Positions 18,880-26,541 of a DNA stretch of 64,000 nt are shown here, in pieces. Source of the stretch: Bradyrhizobium barranii subsp. barranii (GTDB taxonomy: Bacteria; Pseudomonadota; Alphaproteobacteria; Rhizobiales; Xanthobacteraceae); the NCBI RefSeq assembly GCF_017565645.3, contig NZ_CP086136.1, positions 8,353,501 to 8,417,500 of the forward strand, in the 5' to 3' direction. A program made the position numbers and the translations under genes. The stretch's first letter is position 1; each line of letters opens with the position of its first letter. The notes under the pieces were generated by a model. The model made no database searches and was not told where the DNA came from. It was given only the letters and a program-made list of their open reading frames with translations.

Positions 18880-19015
18880 CCATGATACCATTCTGCCCCT
18901 GTTTTGCCCGACGGGGCAAGTGAATTGTTCGGCTATACCGAATTTGAAACACTCACGATTTCTACTGTGCATGGGGTTGTTTTCGCGTTTTTGTTTTGCC
19001 CGCCTTCCCCAATGC
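18880..19015. repeat. Probable dispersed non-coding element upstream of ridA-like gene
   Basis: This stretch (ATACCATTCTGCCCCTGTTT onward, through GTGCATGGGGTTGTTTTCGC) resembles a sequence that I recall as recurrent between genes in Bradyrhizobium and Rhodopseudomonas. It contains no ORF. Membership is from memory; a self-BLAST against the genome would settle it. Confidence 0.4.
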
Positions 19016-19084
19016 CGATTGCAACTCCCCCGCATGTCGCTACGCTCGTGCGGGCGACGCGACCGTTCCATCCGAGGTGATCCC

Positions 19085-19468
19085 ATGTCGATCCAGCATT
19101 TCGCCCCCCCGCCGCACGTCAAGGCGCCGCCGCTGTCCTTTGCCACGCGCGTCGGTGATCTCCTGTTCGTCTCCGGCATTCCCGGCTTCGACGGCAATGG
19201 CGCGCTGCCGGACGGTTTCGAGGCGCAGTTCGCCAACGTCGCCGTCAACATCAAGCGCGTGCTGGACGAAGCCGGCGCGACGGTCCGCGATCTCGTCAAG
19301 GTCAACGTGCTGCTCACGCGCGCCTCCGACGTCGCCGCGATGAATGCACTCTATGCCGGCGCGTTCGGCCCGCCGCCCTACCCGGCGCGCACCACCTGCG
19401 TGGTGCAGGCCCTGCCCGACCCGAAGATGCTGATCGAGATCGAGGCGGTTGCATCGCTGGCGAAGTGA
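19085..19468 (+). CDS. RidA family enamine/imine deaminase
   Basis: A 127-aa YjgF/RidA fold protein, typically a trimer that hydrolyses reactive enamines and imines. Motifs: VGDLLFVSGIPGFDGNG, NIKRVLDEAGATVRDLVKVN and the C-terminal RTTCVVQALPDPKMLIEIEA, in which the Arg that binds the substrate carboxylate is present (PYPARTT). GAGGTGA precedes ATG 19085. Monocistronic; length normal. Confidence 0.92.
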   Translation: MSIQHFAPPPHVKAPPLSFATRVGDLLFVSGIPGFDGNGALPDGFEAQFANVAVNIKRVLDEAGATVRDLVKVNVLLTRASDVAAMNALYAGAFGPPPYPARTTCVVQALPDPKMLIEIEAVASLAK

Positions 19469-19480
19469 GCCACGCTTAGC

Positions 19481-19522
19481 GTATGTGTCTTGGCGCATGT
19501 GTCTTGGCGTATGTGTCTTGGC
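19481..19522. repeat. Three 14-bp direct repeats
   Basis: GTATGTGTCTTGGC, GCATGTGTCTTGGC and GTATGTGTCTTGGC lie back to back (19481, 19495, 19509), with one substitution in the middle copy. The array starts 13 bp after the RidA stop codon and lies 129 bp before the next gene. Likely a small slippage array. Confidence 0.85.
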
Positions 19523-19651
19523 GGGCACTCGGCCGAACCAAGTGCACGGCTCCCTCTGACATATCCGTGAAACGGCGGCCCCTCGGCTTGCCAAGGACCT
19601 GCTTTTACCGCACGAATTTTCGGGTCCCACTTCCCCACAAGGAGATTTTTC

Positions 19652-19915
19652 ATGCGTCGCGTTCTCGCCCTCTGTGCCGTTGCCGGCATCGCCTCTTCCG
19701 TGTTTGCCGTGCCGGCGTCGGCAGCAGCAGCCGGCTATTACGTGATCCGCTGGGACAACACCGGCATCTGCCAGGTCTGGAACGAGGACCTGAAGTACAA
19801 GCCGTTCCAGTGGGGCGCGTCGACCTACAAGGTCGTCAGCAAGCCGGTCCCGACCTTCACCGCGGCTTCGGATCTCCAGATCAAGCTGCGCTCGGAGCGC
19901 CGCTGCACGCTCTGA
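19652..19915 (+). CDS. Small exported protein, paralogue of the gene at 20156
   Basis: An 87-aa product with a signal peptide (residues 1-24, ending ASAAA). The mature part YYVIRWDNTGICQVWNEDL and PVPTFTAASDLQIKLRSERR contains two cysteines (ICQVW and RRCTL). It aligns along its length with the product of 20156-20407. AAGGAGA lies directly before the ATG. An intrinsic terminator follows 25 bp after the stop, so it is monocistronic. Function unknown. Confidence 0.75.
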   Translation: MRRVLALCAVAGIASSVFAVPASAAAAGYYVIRWDNTGICQVWNEDLKYKPFQWGASTYKVVSKPVPTFTAASDLQIKLRSERRCTL

Positions 19916-19940
19916 GCGTCACCGACGAATTTGATTTTGA

Positions 19941-19970
19941 GGGCGGGCCGCGCGAGCGACCCGCCCTTTT
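19941..19970 (+). terminator. Intrinsic terminator
   Basis: GGGCGGG (19941-19947) pairs with CCCGCCC (19960-19966) over a 12-nt loop and is followed by TTTT. Ends the first small exported-protein gene. Confidence 0.75.
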
Positions 19971-20155
19971 CCTTTGCAGGCGCGCGCTGGTTTTTTCCGG
20001 CTCAAATGGCGCATTTCATGCGCGCATGCTTTGAACCTGATCAGCCGACGGAGCTACTCACAACTTGTCCGGGGCGCATCCCCAAAAGCGCCCCACACCA
20101 TCCCTCCCGGTCATTGTCGGGAGATGCATCACATCTTTCATTTGAGGAGCTGATC

Positions 20156-20407
20156 ATGCGTCGTATTTCCGTGCTGTGCGCTGCTGCGGGTCTTGCCGTC
20201 ACTGCCTTCGTCGCCGCGAGCCCTGCCGAAGCCAGCTATCACCTGATCCGCTGGCAGGACACCGGCTTCTGCCAGATCTGGGACGAGAGCATCCCGACCG
20301 CGCCGTGGCCCTCCGACTACGCCCGCGTCAGCACGACCGTGCCGACCTTCGTCGACGCACTCGTGCTGAAGGATCACGCGTTGAAGAACGGCCACTGCAC
20401 CTGGTAA
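20156..20407 (+). CDS. Small exported protein, paralogue of the gene at 19652
   Basis: An 83-aa product with a signal peptide (residues 1-25, ending AEA-SY). The mature core YHLIRWQDTGFCQIWDES, TTVPTFVDALVLKDHAL and NGHCTW mirrors the upstream paralogue in the same order, with both cysteines conserved. GAGGAG precedes ATG 20156. It has its own terminator. The tandem arrangement indicates a local duplication. Function unknown. Confidence 0.75.
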   Translation: MRRISVLCAAAGLAVTAFVAASPAEASYHLIRWQDTGFCQIWDESIPTAPWPSDYARVSTTVPTFVDALVLKDHALKNGHCTW

Positions 20408-20427
20408 AACTTCGATCGGCGGACGAC

Positions 20428-20469
20428 GAGCGGGCAAGGGCGCGACGCGTTCTTGCCCGCTCTTTTTTT
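20428..20469 (+). terminator. Strong intrinsic terminator
   Basis: GAGCGGGCAAG (20428-20438) pairs perfectly with CTTGCCCGCTC (20452-20462) and is followed by seven T residues. Confidence 0.92.
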
Positions 20470-20513
20470 GGCCTGCACATGGCGGACCGCCGAGGCGCGG
20501 CGACAGCGCGCGC

Positions 20514-20999
20514 TCACGCGTCCTTGTGCGCGCCGGGATGGATCAGGATGTCGCGCGCGGCGGCGAGGTCGATGAAGGCTTGCGCGCTGCCGCCCTGGTC
20601 GGGATGCTTGCCCTTGGCGGCGCGGCGGTAGGCCTGGTTGATGTCGTCGCAGGTGAGCTGCACGGCGAGCGGCAGGCCGAGCATCCTTCGGGCACGATCC
20701 TCGCTGGAGAGCTTCTTCGGCATGGCGTTGCGGCGGCCGAAGCGTGGCGCGGTGAGATCATGGACGACCTCGAGGATCACGCCGATGCGGCGCTGGGCCG
20801 CCAGCGTGACGCTGTGATCGTCATTGTCCACGGCCTGGCGCAGCACCGGAAGCGCCTGCTCGGCCGCCTGGCGCAGCGTGGCATCCGTGCTCATGCGTAC
20901 GATCTCGGCGACGAGCCGGCCGGCCTCGGCCCAGTCGGCCGGCTGCGCCGACCGCAGGCGTTCGAGAGCGAGTTTCCAGGATTCAAGCCGTCCCATCAT
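20514..20999 (-). CDS. J-domain (DnaJ-like) protein
   Basis: A 161-aa product whose last 55 residues form a J domain with the HPD motif (YRRAAKGKHPDQGGS), which stimulates Hsp70 ATPase. The N-terminal 90 residues are helical and unlike DnaJ; the J domain is C-terminal, as in some alphaproteobacterial co-chaperone-like proteins. ATG 20999 (a double ATG) is chosen; a TTG at 21017 would add six residues. It converges on the small exported gene across the terminator. Confidence 0.8.
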   Translation of the reverse strand: MMGRLESWKLALERLRSAQPADWAEAGRLVAEIVRMSTDATLRQAAEQALPVLRQAVDNDDHSVTLAAQRRIGVILEVVHDLTAPRFGRRNAMPKKLSSEDRARRMLGLPLAVQLTCDDINQAYRRAAKGKHPDQGGSAQAFIDLAAARDILIHPGAHKDA

Positions 21000-21110
21000 G
21001 CGCGCAACGTTTAGCAATGAAGATCAGTATGCCAAGGCGGCCGTTTCCGACCCCTTAATTTCGAGTTAGCCTTTCATGAAACTTCGAAACGAATCCGGGA
21101 GGAAATTGTC

Positions 21111-21878
21111 ATGGCATTGCTCGCAAACCACATCGCCGTCGTCACGGGCGCCGGATCCGGCATCGGCCGGGCGATCGCGGCCGGCTACGCCCACGAGGGC
21201 GCGCGAGTGGTGCTGCTCGACGTCAACGCCGACACGGTCGCGGAGGCCGCGCAGGAGATCCGCAAGGCCGGCGGCAACGCCGAGAGCTTTGCGCTCGATG
21301 TGACGAAGCGTGACGACTGCTTTGCGCTCGCCAGGCAGGTCGCCGACAAGGTCGGGCGGGTCTCGATCCTCGTCAACAATGCCGGCATCACCCGCCGCAA
21401 CGCCTTCACCGCGGACACGGAGACGGTGGCGAAGGACTGGAACGACATCATCTCGCTCAACCTCAACGGCGTCTTCAACGTGACGCAGGCGTTCCTCGCG
21501 CCGCTGCGGGCCGCCAAGGGCCGCATCGTCAATATCGGCTCGATCCAGTCCTTCGTGCATCTGCGCACGCCGAGCTCGGCGGCGTATACGACCTCGAAGC
21601 ACGGCGTGCTCGGCTTCACCAAGGCGCTCGCGGCCGAGCTCGGCAAGGAAGGCGTGCGCGTCAACGCGATCGGGCCGGGCTTCATCGAGACCAACATCAA
21701 CGCCAACGTGCGCGCGACCAATCCGGCGCTGGTGCAGGCCTTCGTCGATCACACCCCGCTGGCGCGCACCGGCAAGCCCGAGGACATCGTGGGCCCCGCG
21801 ATCTTCCTGGCGTCGGATATGTCGGCCTATGTCACGGGGACGATCGTGATGGTGGACGGCGGGTACCGGACGGTGTGA
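21111..21878 (+). CDS. SDR family oxidoreductase, FabG-like
   Basis: A 255-aa classical SDR: cofactor motif TGAGSGIG near residue 14, LDV after strand 3, NNAGITRRN, catalytic Ser in NIGSIQSFV, YTTSK as YxxxK and the C-terminal VTGTIVMVDGGYRTV. The end of strand 2 is LLDVN, so NAD(H) is likely preferred. GGAGGAAA lies upstream of ATG 21111. No partner genes identify the substrate; 3-oxoacyl reduction or sugar/alcohol oxidation are options. Confidence 0.9.
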   Translation: MALLANHIAVVTGAGSGIGRAIAAGYAHEGARVVLLDVNADTVAEAAQEIRKAGGNAESFALDVTKRDDCFALARQVADKVGRVSILVNNAGITRRNAFTADTETVAKDWNDIISLNLNGVFNVTQAFLAPLRAAKGRIVNIGSIQSFVHLRTPSSAAYTTSKHGVLGFTKALAAELGKEGVRVNAIGPGFIETNINANVRATNPALVQAFVDHTPLARTGKPEDIVGPAIFLASDMSAYVTGTIVMVDGGYRTV

Positions 21879-21974
21879 GCGGGCGCGCAAAATCGGTCCG
21901 CATCGCTATGCATCCCGTGCCAATCGCGGCACCTTCGCGGCAATCCCAAGGTCAATTGGTGCGATCGTCCGCGA

Positions 21975-21989
21975 TTAACCACTCGTTAA
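21975..21989. promoter_or_regulatory. CtrA-type box TTAA-N7-TTAA
   Basis: TTAA (21975-21978), seven bases, TTAA (21986-21989) followed by C matches the full CtrA recognition motif known from Caulobacter and other alphaproteobacteria. It is 93 bp upstream of the Fis-domain gene at 22083. The motif is short enough to occur by chance, but the position between genes supports it. Confidence 0.5.
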
Positions 21990-22002
21990 CCAAACCCGCC
22001 CA

Positions 22003-22059
22003 CCGTAGATCTACGGCTAGGGGGCCGTTGGTTCTCGATCGCTTCCAAAAATGGAAGCG
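22003..22059. promoter_or_regulatory. Palindrome and leader hairpin before the Fis-domain gene
   Basis: CCGTAGATCTACGG (22003-22016) is a perfect 14-bp palindrome. CGCTTCC (22040-22046) and GGAAGCG (22053-22059) form a 7-bp hairpin over a 6-nt A-rich loop, ending 11 nt before the GGAGG of the next gene. The first may be an operator, the second a leader structure. Confidence 0.4.
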
Positions 22060-22082
22060 GGCGTTGATCGGGAGGTGTGTTG

Positions 22083-22331
22083 ATGACCACTGTTCATGTC
22101 GCTGCGTCCGATCCGGGCGCGCAATTTCTTGCCCCTAACGAAATCGTTCCGCTGTTGATCGGCGCGACCGTCGACGAGGTCGAGCGCGAGCTCGTGCTCC
22201 AGACGCTCGCACGCTGCGACGGCAACCGCACGCGCGCATCGCGCGTGCTCGGCCTGTCGGTGCGCACGCTGCGCAACAAGATCAGGATCTATGCAGCGTC
22301 CGGCATCGACGTGCCCGCGTATCACGACTAG
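22083..22331 (+). CDS. Stand-alone Fis-type helix-turn-helix protein
   Basis: An 82-aa protein consisting almost only of a Fis/NtrC C-terminal DNA-binding domain: EVERELVLQTLARCDGNRTR and ASRVLGLSVRTLRNKIRIY, the latter being the recognition helix shared with FlbD/NtrC regulators. It has no receiver or AAA domain. GGAGG at 22071 fixes the ATG at 22083. A CtrA box and two palindromes precede it. Stand-alone Fis domains act as small DNA-binding regulators; a link to cell-cycle or motility control is inferred from the CtrA box only. Confidence 0.8.
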   Translation: MTTVHVAASDPGAQFLAPNEIVPLLIGATVDEVERELVLQTLARCDGNRTRASRVLGLSVRTLRNKIRIYAASGIDVPAYHD

Positions 22332-22569
22332 CGCGCGACCACGCAAGTTGGATCGTTCCGCCGGCAAGAACCGCAAGCGAGATGGTCGCGACCGCGGCCG
22401 CGATCATCTCGATGGCGCGGAGCATGAAGGCGGTCAAGACCGCCCATGCCGCCTGCGGCTCCTCGGCGAACGCGACCGGCACGATATCGGGCACCAGCAG
22501 ATGAGCTAGGCCGAGCGCCGCCGCGAGGATGACTACCGAAATGCAGAATAGTTTCCACGCTGCACGCAT
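22282..22569 (-). CDS. Small membrane protein, two predicted spans
   Basis: A 95-aa product with hydrophobic segments at residues about 7-30 (LFCISVVILAAALGLAHLLV) and 45-75 (VLTAFMLRAIEMIAAAVATI). The C-terminus is basic and overlaps the 3' end of the convergent Fis-domain gene by 50 bp. A perfect FixK/FNR-type box lies 64 bp upstream of ATG 22569, shared with the divergent collagen-like gene. Function unknown. Confidence 0.6.
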   Translation of the reverse strand: MRAAWKLFCISVVILAAALGLAHLLVPDIVPVAFAEEPQAAWAVLTAFMLRAIEMIAAAVATISLAVLAGGTIQLAWSRASRDTRARRCRTLHRS

Positions 22570-22632
22570 GGGTCGCTCCTCGCAAGGTTGTGGCTCCACG
22601 CCATCCAATGACACGGTGTCTCCTGCTGTCGA

Positions 22633-22646
22633 TTGATGTTGATCAA
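22633..22646. promoter_or_regulatory. FixK/FNR-type box TTGA-N6-TCAA
   Basis: TTGATGTTGATCAA matches the rhizobial FixK2 consensus TTG(A/C)-N6-(T/G)CAA in all defined positions. It lies between divergent starts at 22569 (minus) and 22727 (plus), at distances of 64 and 81 bp, which fit activation at -40.5 for either gene with leaders of about 30-50 nt. Confidence 0.55.
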
Positions 22647-22726
22647 GCCCGTCGCGATGCGCGCGCGGAATTGCTGCTGTCGTCAAACGCCGCTAAGTAG
22701 CTTGCTTCCTTAGAGGGAGTAGTGGC

Positions 22727-23224
22727 GTGGCAGACGATCAGGGACGGCAGGGGCCGCGTGGGCGGCAGGGCGAACCGGGACGGCCGGGACCGCAGGGTCA
22801 TCCGGGGAAGCGAGGGCCGGACGGCCAGCGCGGCAAGCCGGGACCGCAGGGCAAGCCTGGGGCGGCCGGAAAGGCAGGCGCGCAGGGCAAGGCCGGTCTG
22901 CCGGGCAAGCCCGGCGAAGCCGGCGCGCGGGGCGCGGCCGGGCCGCAGGGGCCGGCGGGGCCGCAAGGCCCACGCGGCGAGCCCGGACCGCCCGGCCAGC
23001 TGCCGTCGATCGAGCAGGTGCTGCCGTGGCTCGATCAACTCTTCGACGCCTGGGACGAGCGCCGCCGCCAGCGCGAGCGTGAAGCCGCCGAGCGCGAGGC
23101 GCTGGAAGCCGCCGTGCATGAGGTTGAAGAGGCGATCGTCGATGACGAGGCCGACGACGGCGAAGGCGAAGGCGACGATCACCGGAAGAAGAAGAAAAAG
23201 AAGAAGCACGGCCACAAGGACTAG
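22727..23224 (+). CDS. Collagen-like protein with Gly-X-Y repeats
   Basis: A 165-aa product starting at GTG 22727 after GAGGGAG. Residues 6-92 are 29 uninterrupted Gly-X-Y triplets rich in Pro, Arg, Lys and Gln, predicted to form a collagen triple helix. A short segment with [20 protein letters not shown] follows, then an acidic and coiled-coil-like stretch (residues about 113-150) and a lysine-rich end ([14 protein letters not shown]). No signal peptide or anchor is visible, so location is uncertain. Its 3' end overlaps the convergent gene by 4 bp. A FixK-type box upstream suggests low-oxygen control. Confidence 0.82.
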   Translation: MADDQGRQGPRGRQGEPGRPGPQGHPGKRGPDGQRGKPGPQGKPGAAGKAGAQGKAGLPGKPGEAGARGAAGPQGPAGPQGPRGEPGPPGQLPSIEQVLPWLDQLFDAWDERRRQREREAAEREALEAAVHEVEEAIVDDEADDGEGEGDDHRKKKKKKKHGHKD

Positions 23225-23460
23225 CCGGGCGGAAGTTGCTTCGACGCCCCGGAGGACTCATCCTTGCGCGGCAGCATGCCCATGCGCTCGAACTGCCAGC
23301 GCATGGCGCGGTACCAGAGATAGCCGACCAGCGTGCCGAGCAGCGTCAGGATGACGAGGTTGACGCTGCTGTAGGAGCCGCTCCACCACATCATCCATGC
23401 GGTCCACAGCACGGTGAAGGTGACGGCACCTGCTCTGAGAGGAATAAGGGGGCGGCTCAT
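23221..23460 (-). CDS. Small membrane protein of unknown function
   Basis: A 79-aa product with two hydrophobic segments (residues about 9-28, [17 protein letters not shown], and 33-50, [17 protein letters not shown]) and a hydrophilic C-terminus. GGAG lies upstream of ATG 23460. Convergent with the collagen-like gene, with a 4-bp overlap of stop codons. Confidence 0.65.
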   Translation of the reverse strand: MSRPLIPLRAGAVTFTVLWTAWMMWWSGSYSSVNLVILTLLGTLVGYLWYRAMRWQFERMGMLPRKDESSGASKQLPPG

Positions 23461-23555
23461 GGTCGTGCTCCGGGCTGTCAAAACCCCGGCAGACATCATC
23501 GCAAGTTGAGGCCGCTCTCACCGTGAGCCAGATCACGGAATGGACGCAGGACCGC

Positions 23556-23822
23556 CTAACCGAACCGCAGCCGCGAACGTTCCTTGGCCTTCTCCGCCTC
23601 GATCTCACGGTCCCGCGCCGGCGCATGGGTGTGCAGCGAAGTCAGGAGCTTTCGCGCAGCCTCCGACACTTCCGCGACCGCAAGCTCGAAGGCCTCTTCA
23701 TTGGCCTGAGACGGCTTGTTGAAACCGGAAAGCTTGCGCACGAACTGGAGCGCGCTGGCGTGGATCTCGTCCTCCGTCGCCGGCGGCTCGAAGTTGAACA
23801 GCGTCTTGATGTTGCGGCACAT
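23556..23822 (-). CDS. DUF2277 family protein
   Basis: An 88-aa protein starting MCRNIKTLFNFEPPATEDEI, the characteristic N-terminus of DUF2277, followed by ASALQFVRKLSGFNKPS and a conserved helical part ending in a basic tail. Members are small cytoplasmic proteins of unknown function, about 75-95 aa. ATG 23822 is the only plausible start. Confidence 0.88.
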   Translation of the reverse strand: MCRNIKTLFNFEPPATEDEIHASALQFVRKLSGFNKPSQANEEAFELAVAEVSEAARKLLTSLHTHAPARDREIEAEKAKERSRLRFG

Positions 23823-24064
23823 GCAGGCTCTCCCGTAGCGGTGTTCCCCTGAGGACGATCGGCGAGGCCGAAATCCTACATCCCGGGCGCAGCCGTATCA
23901 TAGGCAGGACCAGCCATATCTGATCCGCAATTATTCCCCTTGCGCGCCGCACCATCGGGGAATGTTTTTCGGGGGGCGATGATGGGTCCGGTCTCGATCC
24001 TCCGTGACCAGCTGATAAGATCGCGTCCAACGCGGCCGACCATGAGCCGCATGGGGAGAGAAAC

Positions 24065-25126
24065 ATGAAAACGTCTTGCGCGGCGCTAGCGGCCATCCTG
24101 CTGTCCATCGCAACGCCGGTTATGGCCGCCGATTATCCAGCGCCGAAGCAAGGCGACTGGATCGCCAGGGACTTCAAGTTGCACACCGGCGAGACCATGC
24201 CGGAATTGAAGCTGCACTACACCACTGTCGGCGAGCCCTCTGGCCAGCCCGTGCTGGTGCTGCACGGCACCGGCGGCTCGGGCGCGAGCATGCTGTCGCC
24301 CGCCTTCGCCGGCGAGCTGTTCGGCGCGGGACAGCCGCTCGATGCGTCCAAATATTACATCATCATTCCCGACGCGATCGGCCACGGCAAATCGTCAAAA
24401 CCGTCCGACGGCATGAAGACGGGTTTCCCGAAATACAATTACGACGACATGGTCGAGGCGCAGCATCGCCTCGTGAAGGAAGGAATCGGCGTCAAGCATC
24501 TGCGGCTCGTGATCGGCAATTCCATGGGCGGCATGCAGACCTGGCTGTGGGGCGAGAGATATCCGCAGGAGATGGACGCGCTGGTGCCGATGGCCTCGCA
24601 GCCGACGGAGATGGCCTCACGCAACTGGATGATGCGGCGGATCATGCTCGACACCATCCGCAACGATCCCGACTACAATGGCGGCAATTACACCAGCCAG
24701 CCGCGCACGATGAAATACGCTATCACCGCCTACGGCATCGCCAGCATCGGCGGCACACTCGCCTATCAGCAGCAGGCGCCGACCGCGGCCAAGGCCGACA
24801 AGATCGTCGACGAGCGGCTGGCGACGCCGATCACGGCGGATGCCAACGACTTCCTCTACCAGTGGAGCTCCTCGCAAGACTACAATGCCGGCGACAAGCT
24901 CGAGCAGATCGAGGCGACGCTGCTGCTGATCAATTCAGCCGACGACGAGCGCAACCCGCCCGAGACCGGGATCACGGACGCGGCAATGAAGCGGGTCAAG
25001 AACGGCAAGCTGTATCTGATCCCCGCGAGCACCGAGACGCGCGGCCACGGCACCACCGGCAACGCGAAATTCTACGTCGAGCAGGTCAGGCAATTGCTGC
25101 AAACCGCGCCGCAGCGGACGATGTGA
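24065..25126 (+). CDS. Exported alpha/beta hydrolase (homoserine acetyltransferase-like)
   Basis: A 353-aa product with signal peptide (residues 1-22, ending VMA-AD). The hydrolase fold shows VLVLHGTGGSG as oxyanion region, IIPDAIGHGKSSKP, the nucleophile elbow GNSMGG and a C-terminal ETRGHGTTG that supplies the histidine. The sequence resembles MetX-type acyltransferases, but secretion argues for a periplasmic esterase-like role. GGGGAGA precedes ATG 24065. It is followed 18 bp later by the interrupted MmcQ/YjbR-like gene, probably once its operon partner. Confidence 0.85.
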   Translation: MKTSCAALAAILLSIATPVMAADYPAPKQGDWIARDFKLHTGETMPELKLHYTTVGEPSGQPVLVLHGTGGSGASMLSPAFAGELFGAGQPLDASKYYIIIPDAIGHGKSSKPSDGMKTGFPKYNYDDMVEAQHRLVKEGIGVKHLRLVIGNSMGGMQTWLWGERYPQEMDALVPMASQPTEMASRNWMMRRIMLDTIRNDPDYNGGNYTSQPRTMKYAITAYGIASIGGTLAYQQQAPTAAKADKIVDERLATPITADANDFLYQWSSSQDYNAGDKLEQIEATLLLINSADDERNPPETGITDAAMKRVKNGKLYLIPASTETRGHGTTGNAKFYVEQVRQLLQTAPQRTM

Positions 25127-25144
25127 GCCGAGCAGCAAGACCGC

Positions 25145-25180
25145 ATGTCGAACGCTCGCTTTCGCAAGGCTGCGCTCGCG
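25145..25180 (+). pseudogene. 5' fragment of MmcQ/YjbR-like gene, cut by IS3
   Basis: Twelve codons (MSNARFRKAALA) up to the insertion. The last four bases CGCG are the target duplication repeated at 26542-26545. Joining to 26546 gives AALALPGVIEGAHHGHADF in frame, the usual N-terminus of the family. Confidence 0.85.
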
Positions 25181-25326
25181 AGAGCTGGCCCCGGTTGTTT
25201 GGACAGCGCCCCGCTGGATTTAAGTGGATTCCTGCCGGGTTATGCTGAACGCGGGGCTTTACGGTTTTGTCGTTGCGTCGGGAGGGCGTAGCCCGACCAG
25301 AGCGACGACAAAACCGTCGGCGACGG

Positions 25327-26154
25327 TCATGCGGCCATCACCATAGCTTGCGTGCCGAAGTAAGCCTCGTCGGGCGTGCGCCCGTCAAGGCTCGAGTGAG
25401 GGCGTCCCTGATTGTAGAAGGCCAGATACTTGGCAATTGACGCTCGCGCCTCGGACACGCTGTCGTAGGCGCGGAGATATACTTCTTCGTATTTGACCGT
25501 GCGCCAGAGCCGCTCGACAAACACGTTGTCGCGCCAGGCGCCCTTGCCGTCCATGCTGATGGCGATCTTCGCGTCCAGCAGCACATCGGTGAACTCGAGG
25601 CTGGTGAACTGGCTGCCCTGATCCGTGTTGAAAATCTCGGGCCTGCCGTGCTTCGCCAACGCCTCCTGGACCGCTTCGACGCAGAAGGCCGCCTCCATTG
25701 TGATCGAGACGCGATGGGCCAGGACCCGTCGGCTGAACACATCGACGACCGCCGCGAGATAGACGAAGCCACGCCGCATCGGAATGTAGGTGATGTCCAT
25801 TGCCCACGCATGGTCGGGCCGCTCGATCTTCAATCCGCGCAACAGGTACGGGTAGATCTTGTGACCCGGAGCCGGCTTGCTCGTGTTCGGGCGACGATAG
25901 ACCGCCTCGATCCCCATGCGCTTCATCAGCGTCGCGATGTGGCGGCGACCGGCGTATACGCCCTCCCGCCGCAGCAACGATCGCAGCATACGCGCTCCCG
26001 CGAAGGGATAATCGAGATGCAGCTCATCGAGCCGACGCATCAAGGCAAGGTCCTCGGCCGAAACTGGCCGAGGTTCATAGTAGACCGTGCTGCGAGCCAG
26101 CTTCAGGACCTTCGCCTGGCGCACGATAGAAAGATCATGATCGCGGTCGATCAT
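25327..26154 (-). CDS. IS3 transposase OrfB (DDE integrase), copy 1
   Basis: A 275-aa protein with an HTH_21 region (residues about 35-95) and an rve integrase core. Catalytic residues are D in AWAMDITYIP, D in EIFNTDQGSQF and E in NVFVERLWRTVKYE. The start ATG 26154 overlaps the OrfA stop (ATGA); a -1 frameshift in this region would normally yield the OrfAB transposase. The coding frame is complete and the protein looks catalytically intact. Confidence 0.96.
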   Translation of the reverse strand: MIDRDHDLSIVRQAKVLKLARSTVYYEPRPVSAEDLALMRRLDELHLDYPFAGARMLRSLLRREGVYAGRRHIATLMKRMGIEAVYRRPNTSKPAPGHKIYPYLLRGLKIERPDHAWAMDITYIPMRRGFVYLAAVVDVFSRRVLAHRVSITMEAAFCVEAVQEALAKHGRPEIFNTDQGSQFTSLEFTDVLLDAKIAISMDGKGAWRDNVFVERLWRTVKYEEVYLRAYDSVSEARASIAKYLAFYNQGRPHSSLDGRTPDEAYFGTQAMVMAA

Positions 26155-26453
26155 CGCTTTGCGCTCAGCAGGCCCGCCTTGGTGAGCGCGCCGGACAAAA
26201 AATCGTTTTCCAACGCCAGCTCGCCGATCTTGGCATGTAACGCCTTCAAATCGACCGGCGTCTCGGCCGATGTCTTGTCATGCCCAAACACGCCGGCGGC
26301 GCCTTCCAGGAGCTGGTTTTTCCAGATCGTGATCTGGTTCGGATGAACATCAAACGCGCCAGCTCCGCCAGTGTCTTGTCGCCTTTGACCGACAGCCAAA
26401 GCAACCTTCGCCTTGAATGCCGGAGAATGCGTCCGGCGGCTCTTCTTCGTCAT
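26151..26453 (-). CDS. IS3 OrfA, copy 1, with out-of-frame helix-turn-helix segment
   Basis: A 100-aa protein that begins MTKKSRRTHSPAFKAKVALA and resumes the family pattern at FDVHPNQITIWKNQLLEGA, ending in the leucine-zipper-like helix. Between them the protein reads VGQRRQDTGGAGA, whereas the +1 frame of the same bases encodes KGDKTLAELA, the normal first helix of the HTH. Two compensating indels about 30 bp apart explain this. The copy at 59431 carries the same change. The start may be 26453 or up to 26507. Confidence 0.88.
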   Translation of the reverse strand: MTKKSRRTHSPAFKAKVALAVGQRRQDTGGAGAFDVHPNQITIWKNQLLEGAAGVFGHDKTSAETPVDLKALHAKIGELALENDFLSGALTKAGLLSAKR

Positions 26454-26541
26454 CTTCGCTCCTGATTCGCAGCAAGAATCCTCGCCGCTGTCAGGCAGAA
26501 AATCCACTCAAGCTACTGTCCGAATTTGCGGGGCCAGCTCT

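Larger units (their letters stand above)
25181..26541 (-). mobile_element. IS3-family insertion sequence, copy 1
   Basis: A 1,361-bp element with terminal inverted repeats AGAGCTGGCCCC / GGGGCCAGCTCT and a 4-bp target duplication CGCG (25177-25180 and 26542-26545). It encodes OrfA and OrfB on the minus strand with an ATGA overlap. A hairpin with GGTTTTGTCGT/ACGACAAAACC arms lies between OrfB and the left end. By eye the copy at 58461-59821 is identical over its full length. It has split a MmcQ/YjbR-like gene. Confidence 0.96.
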
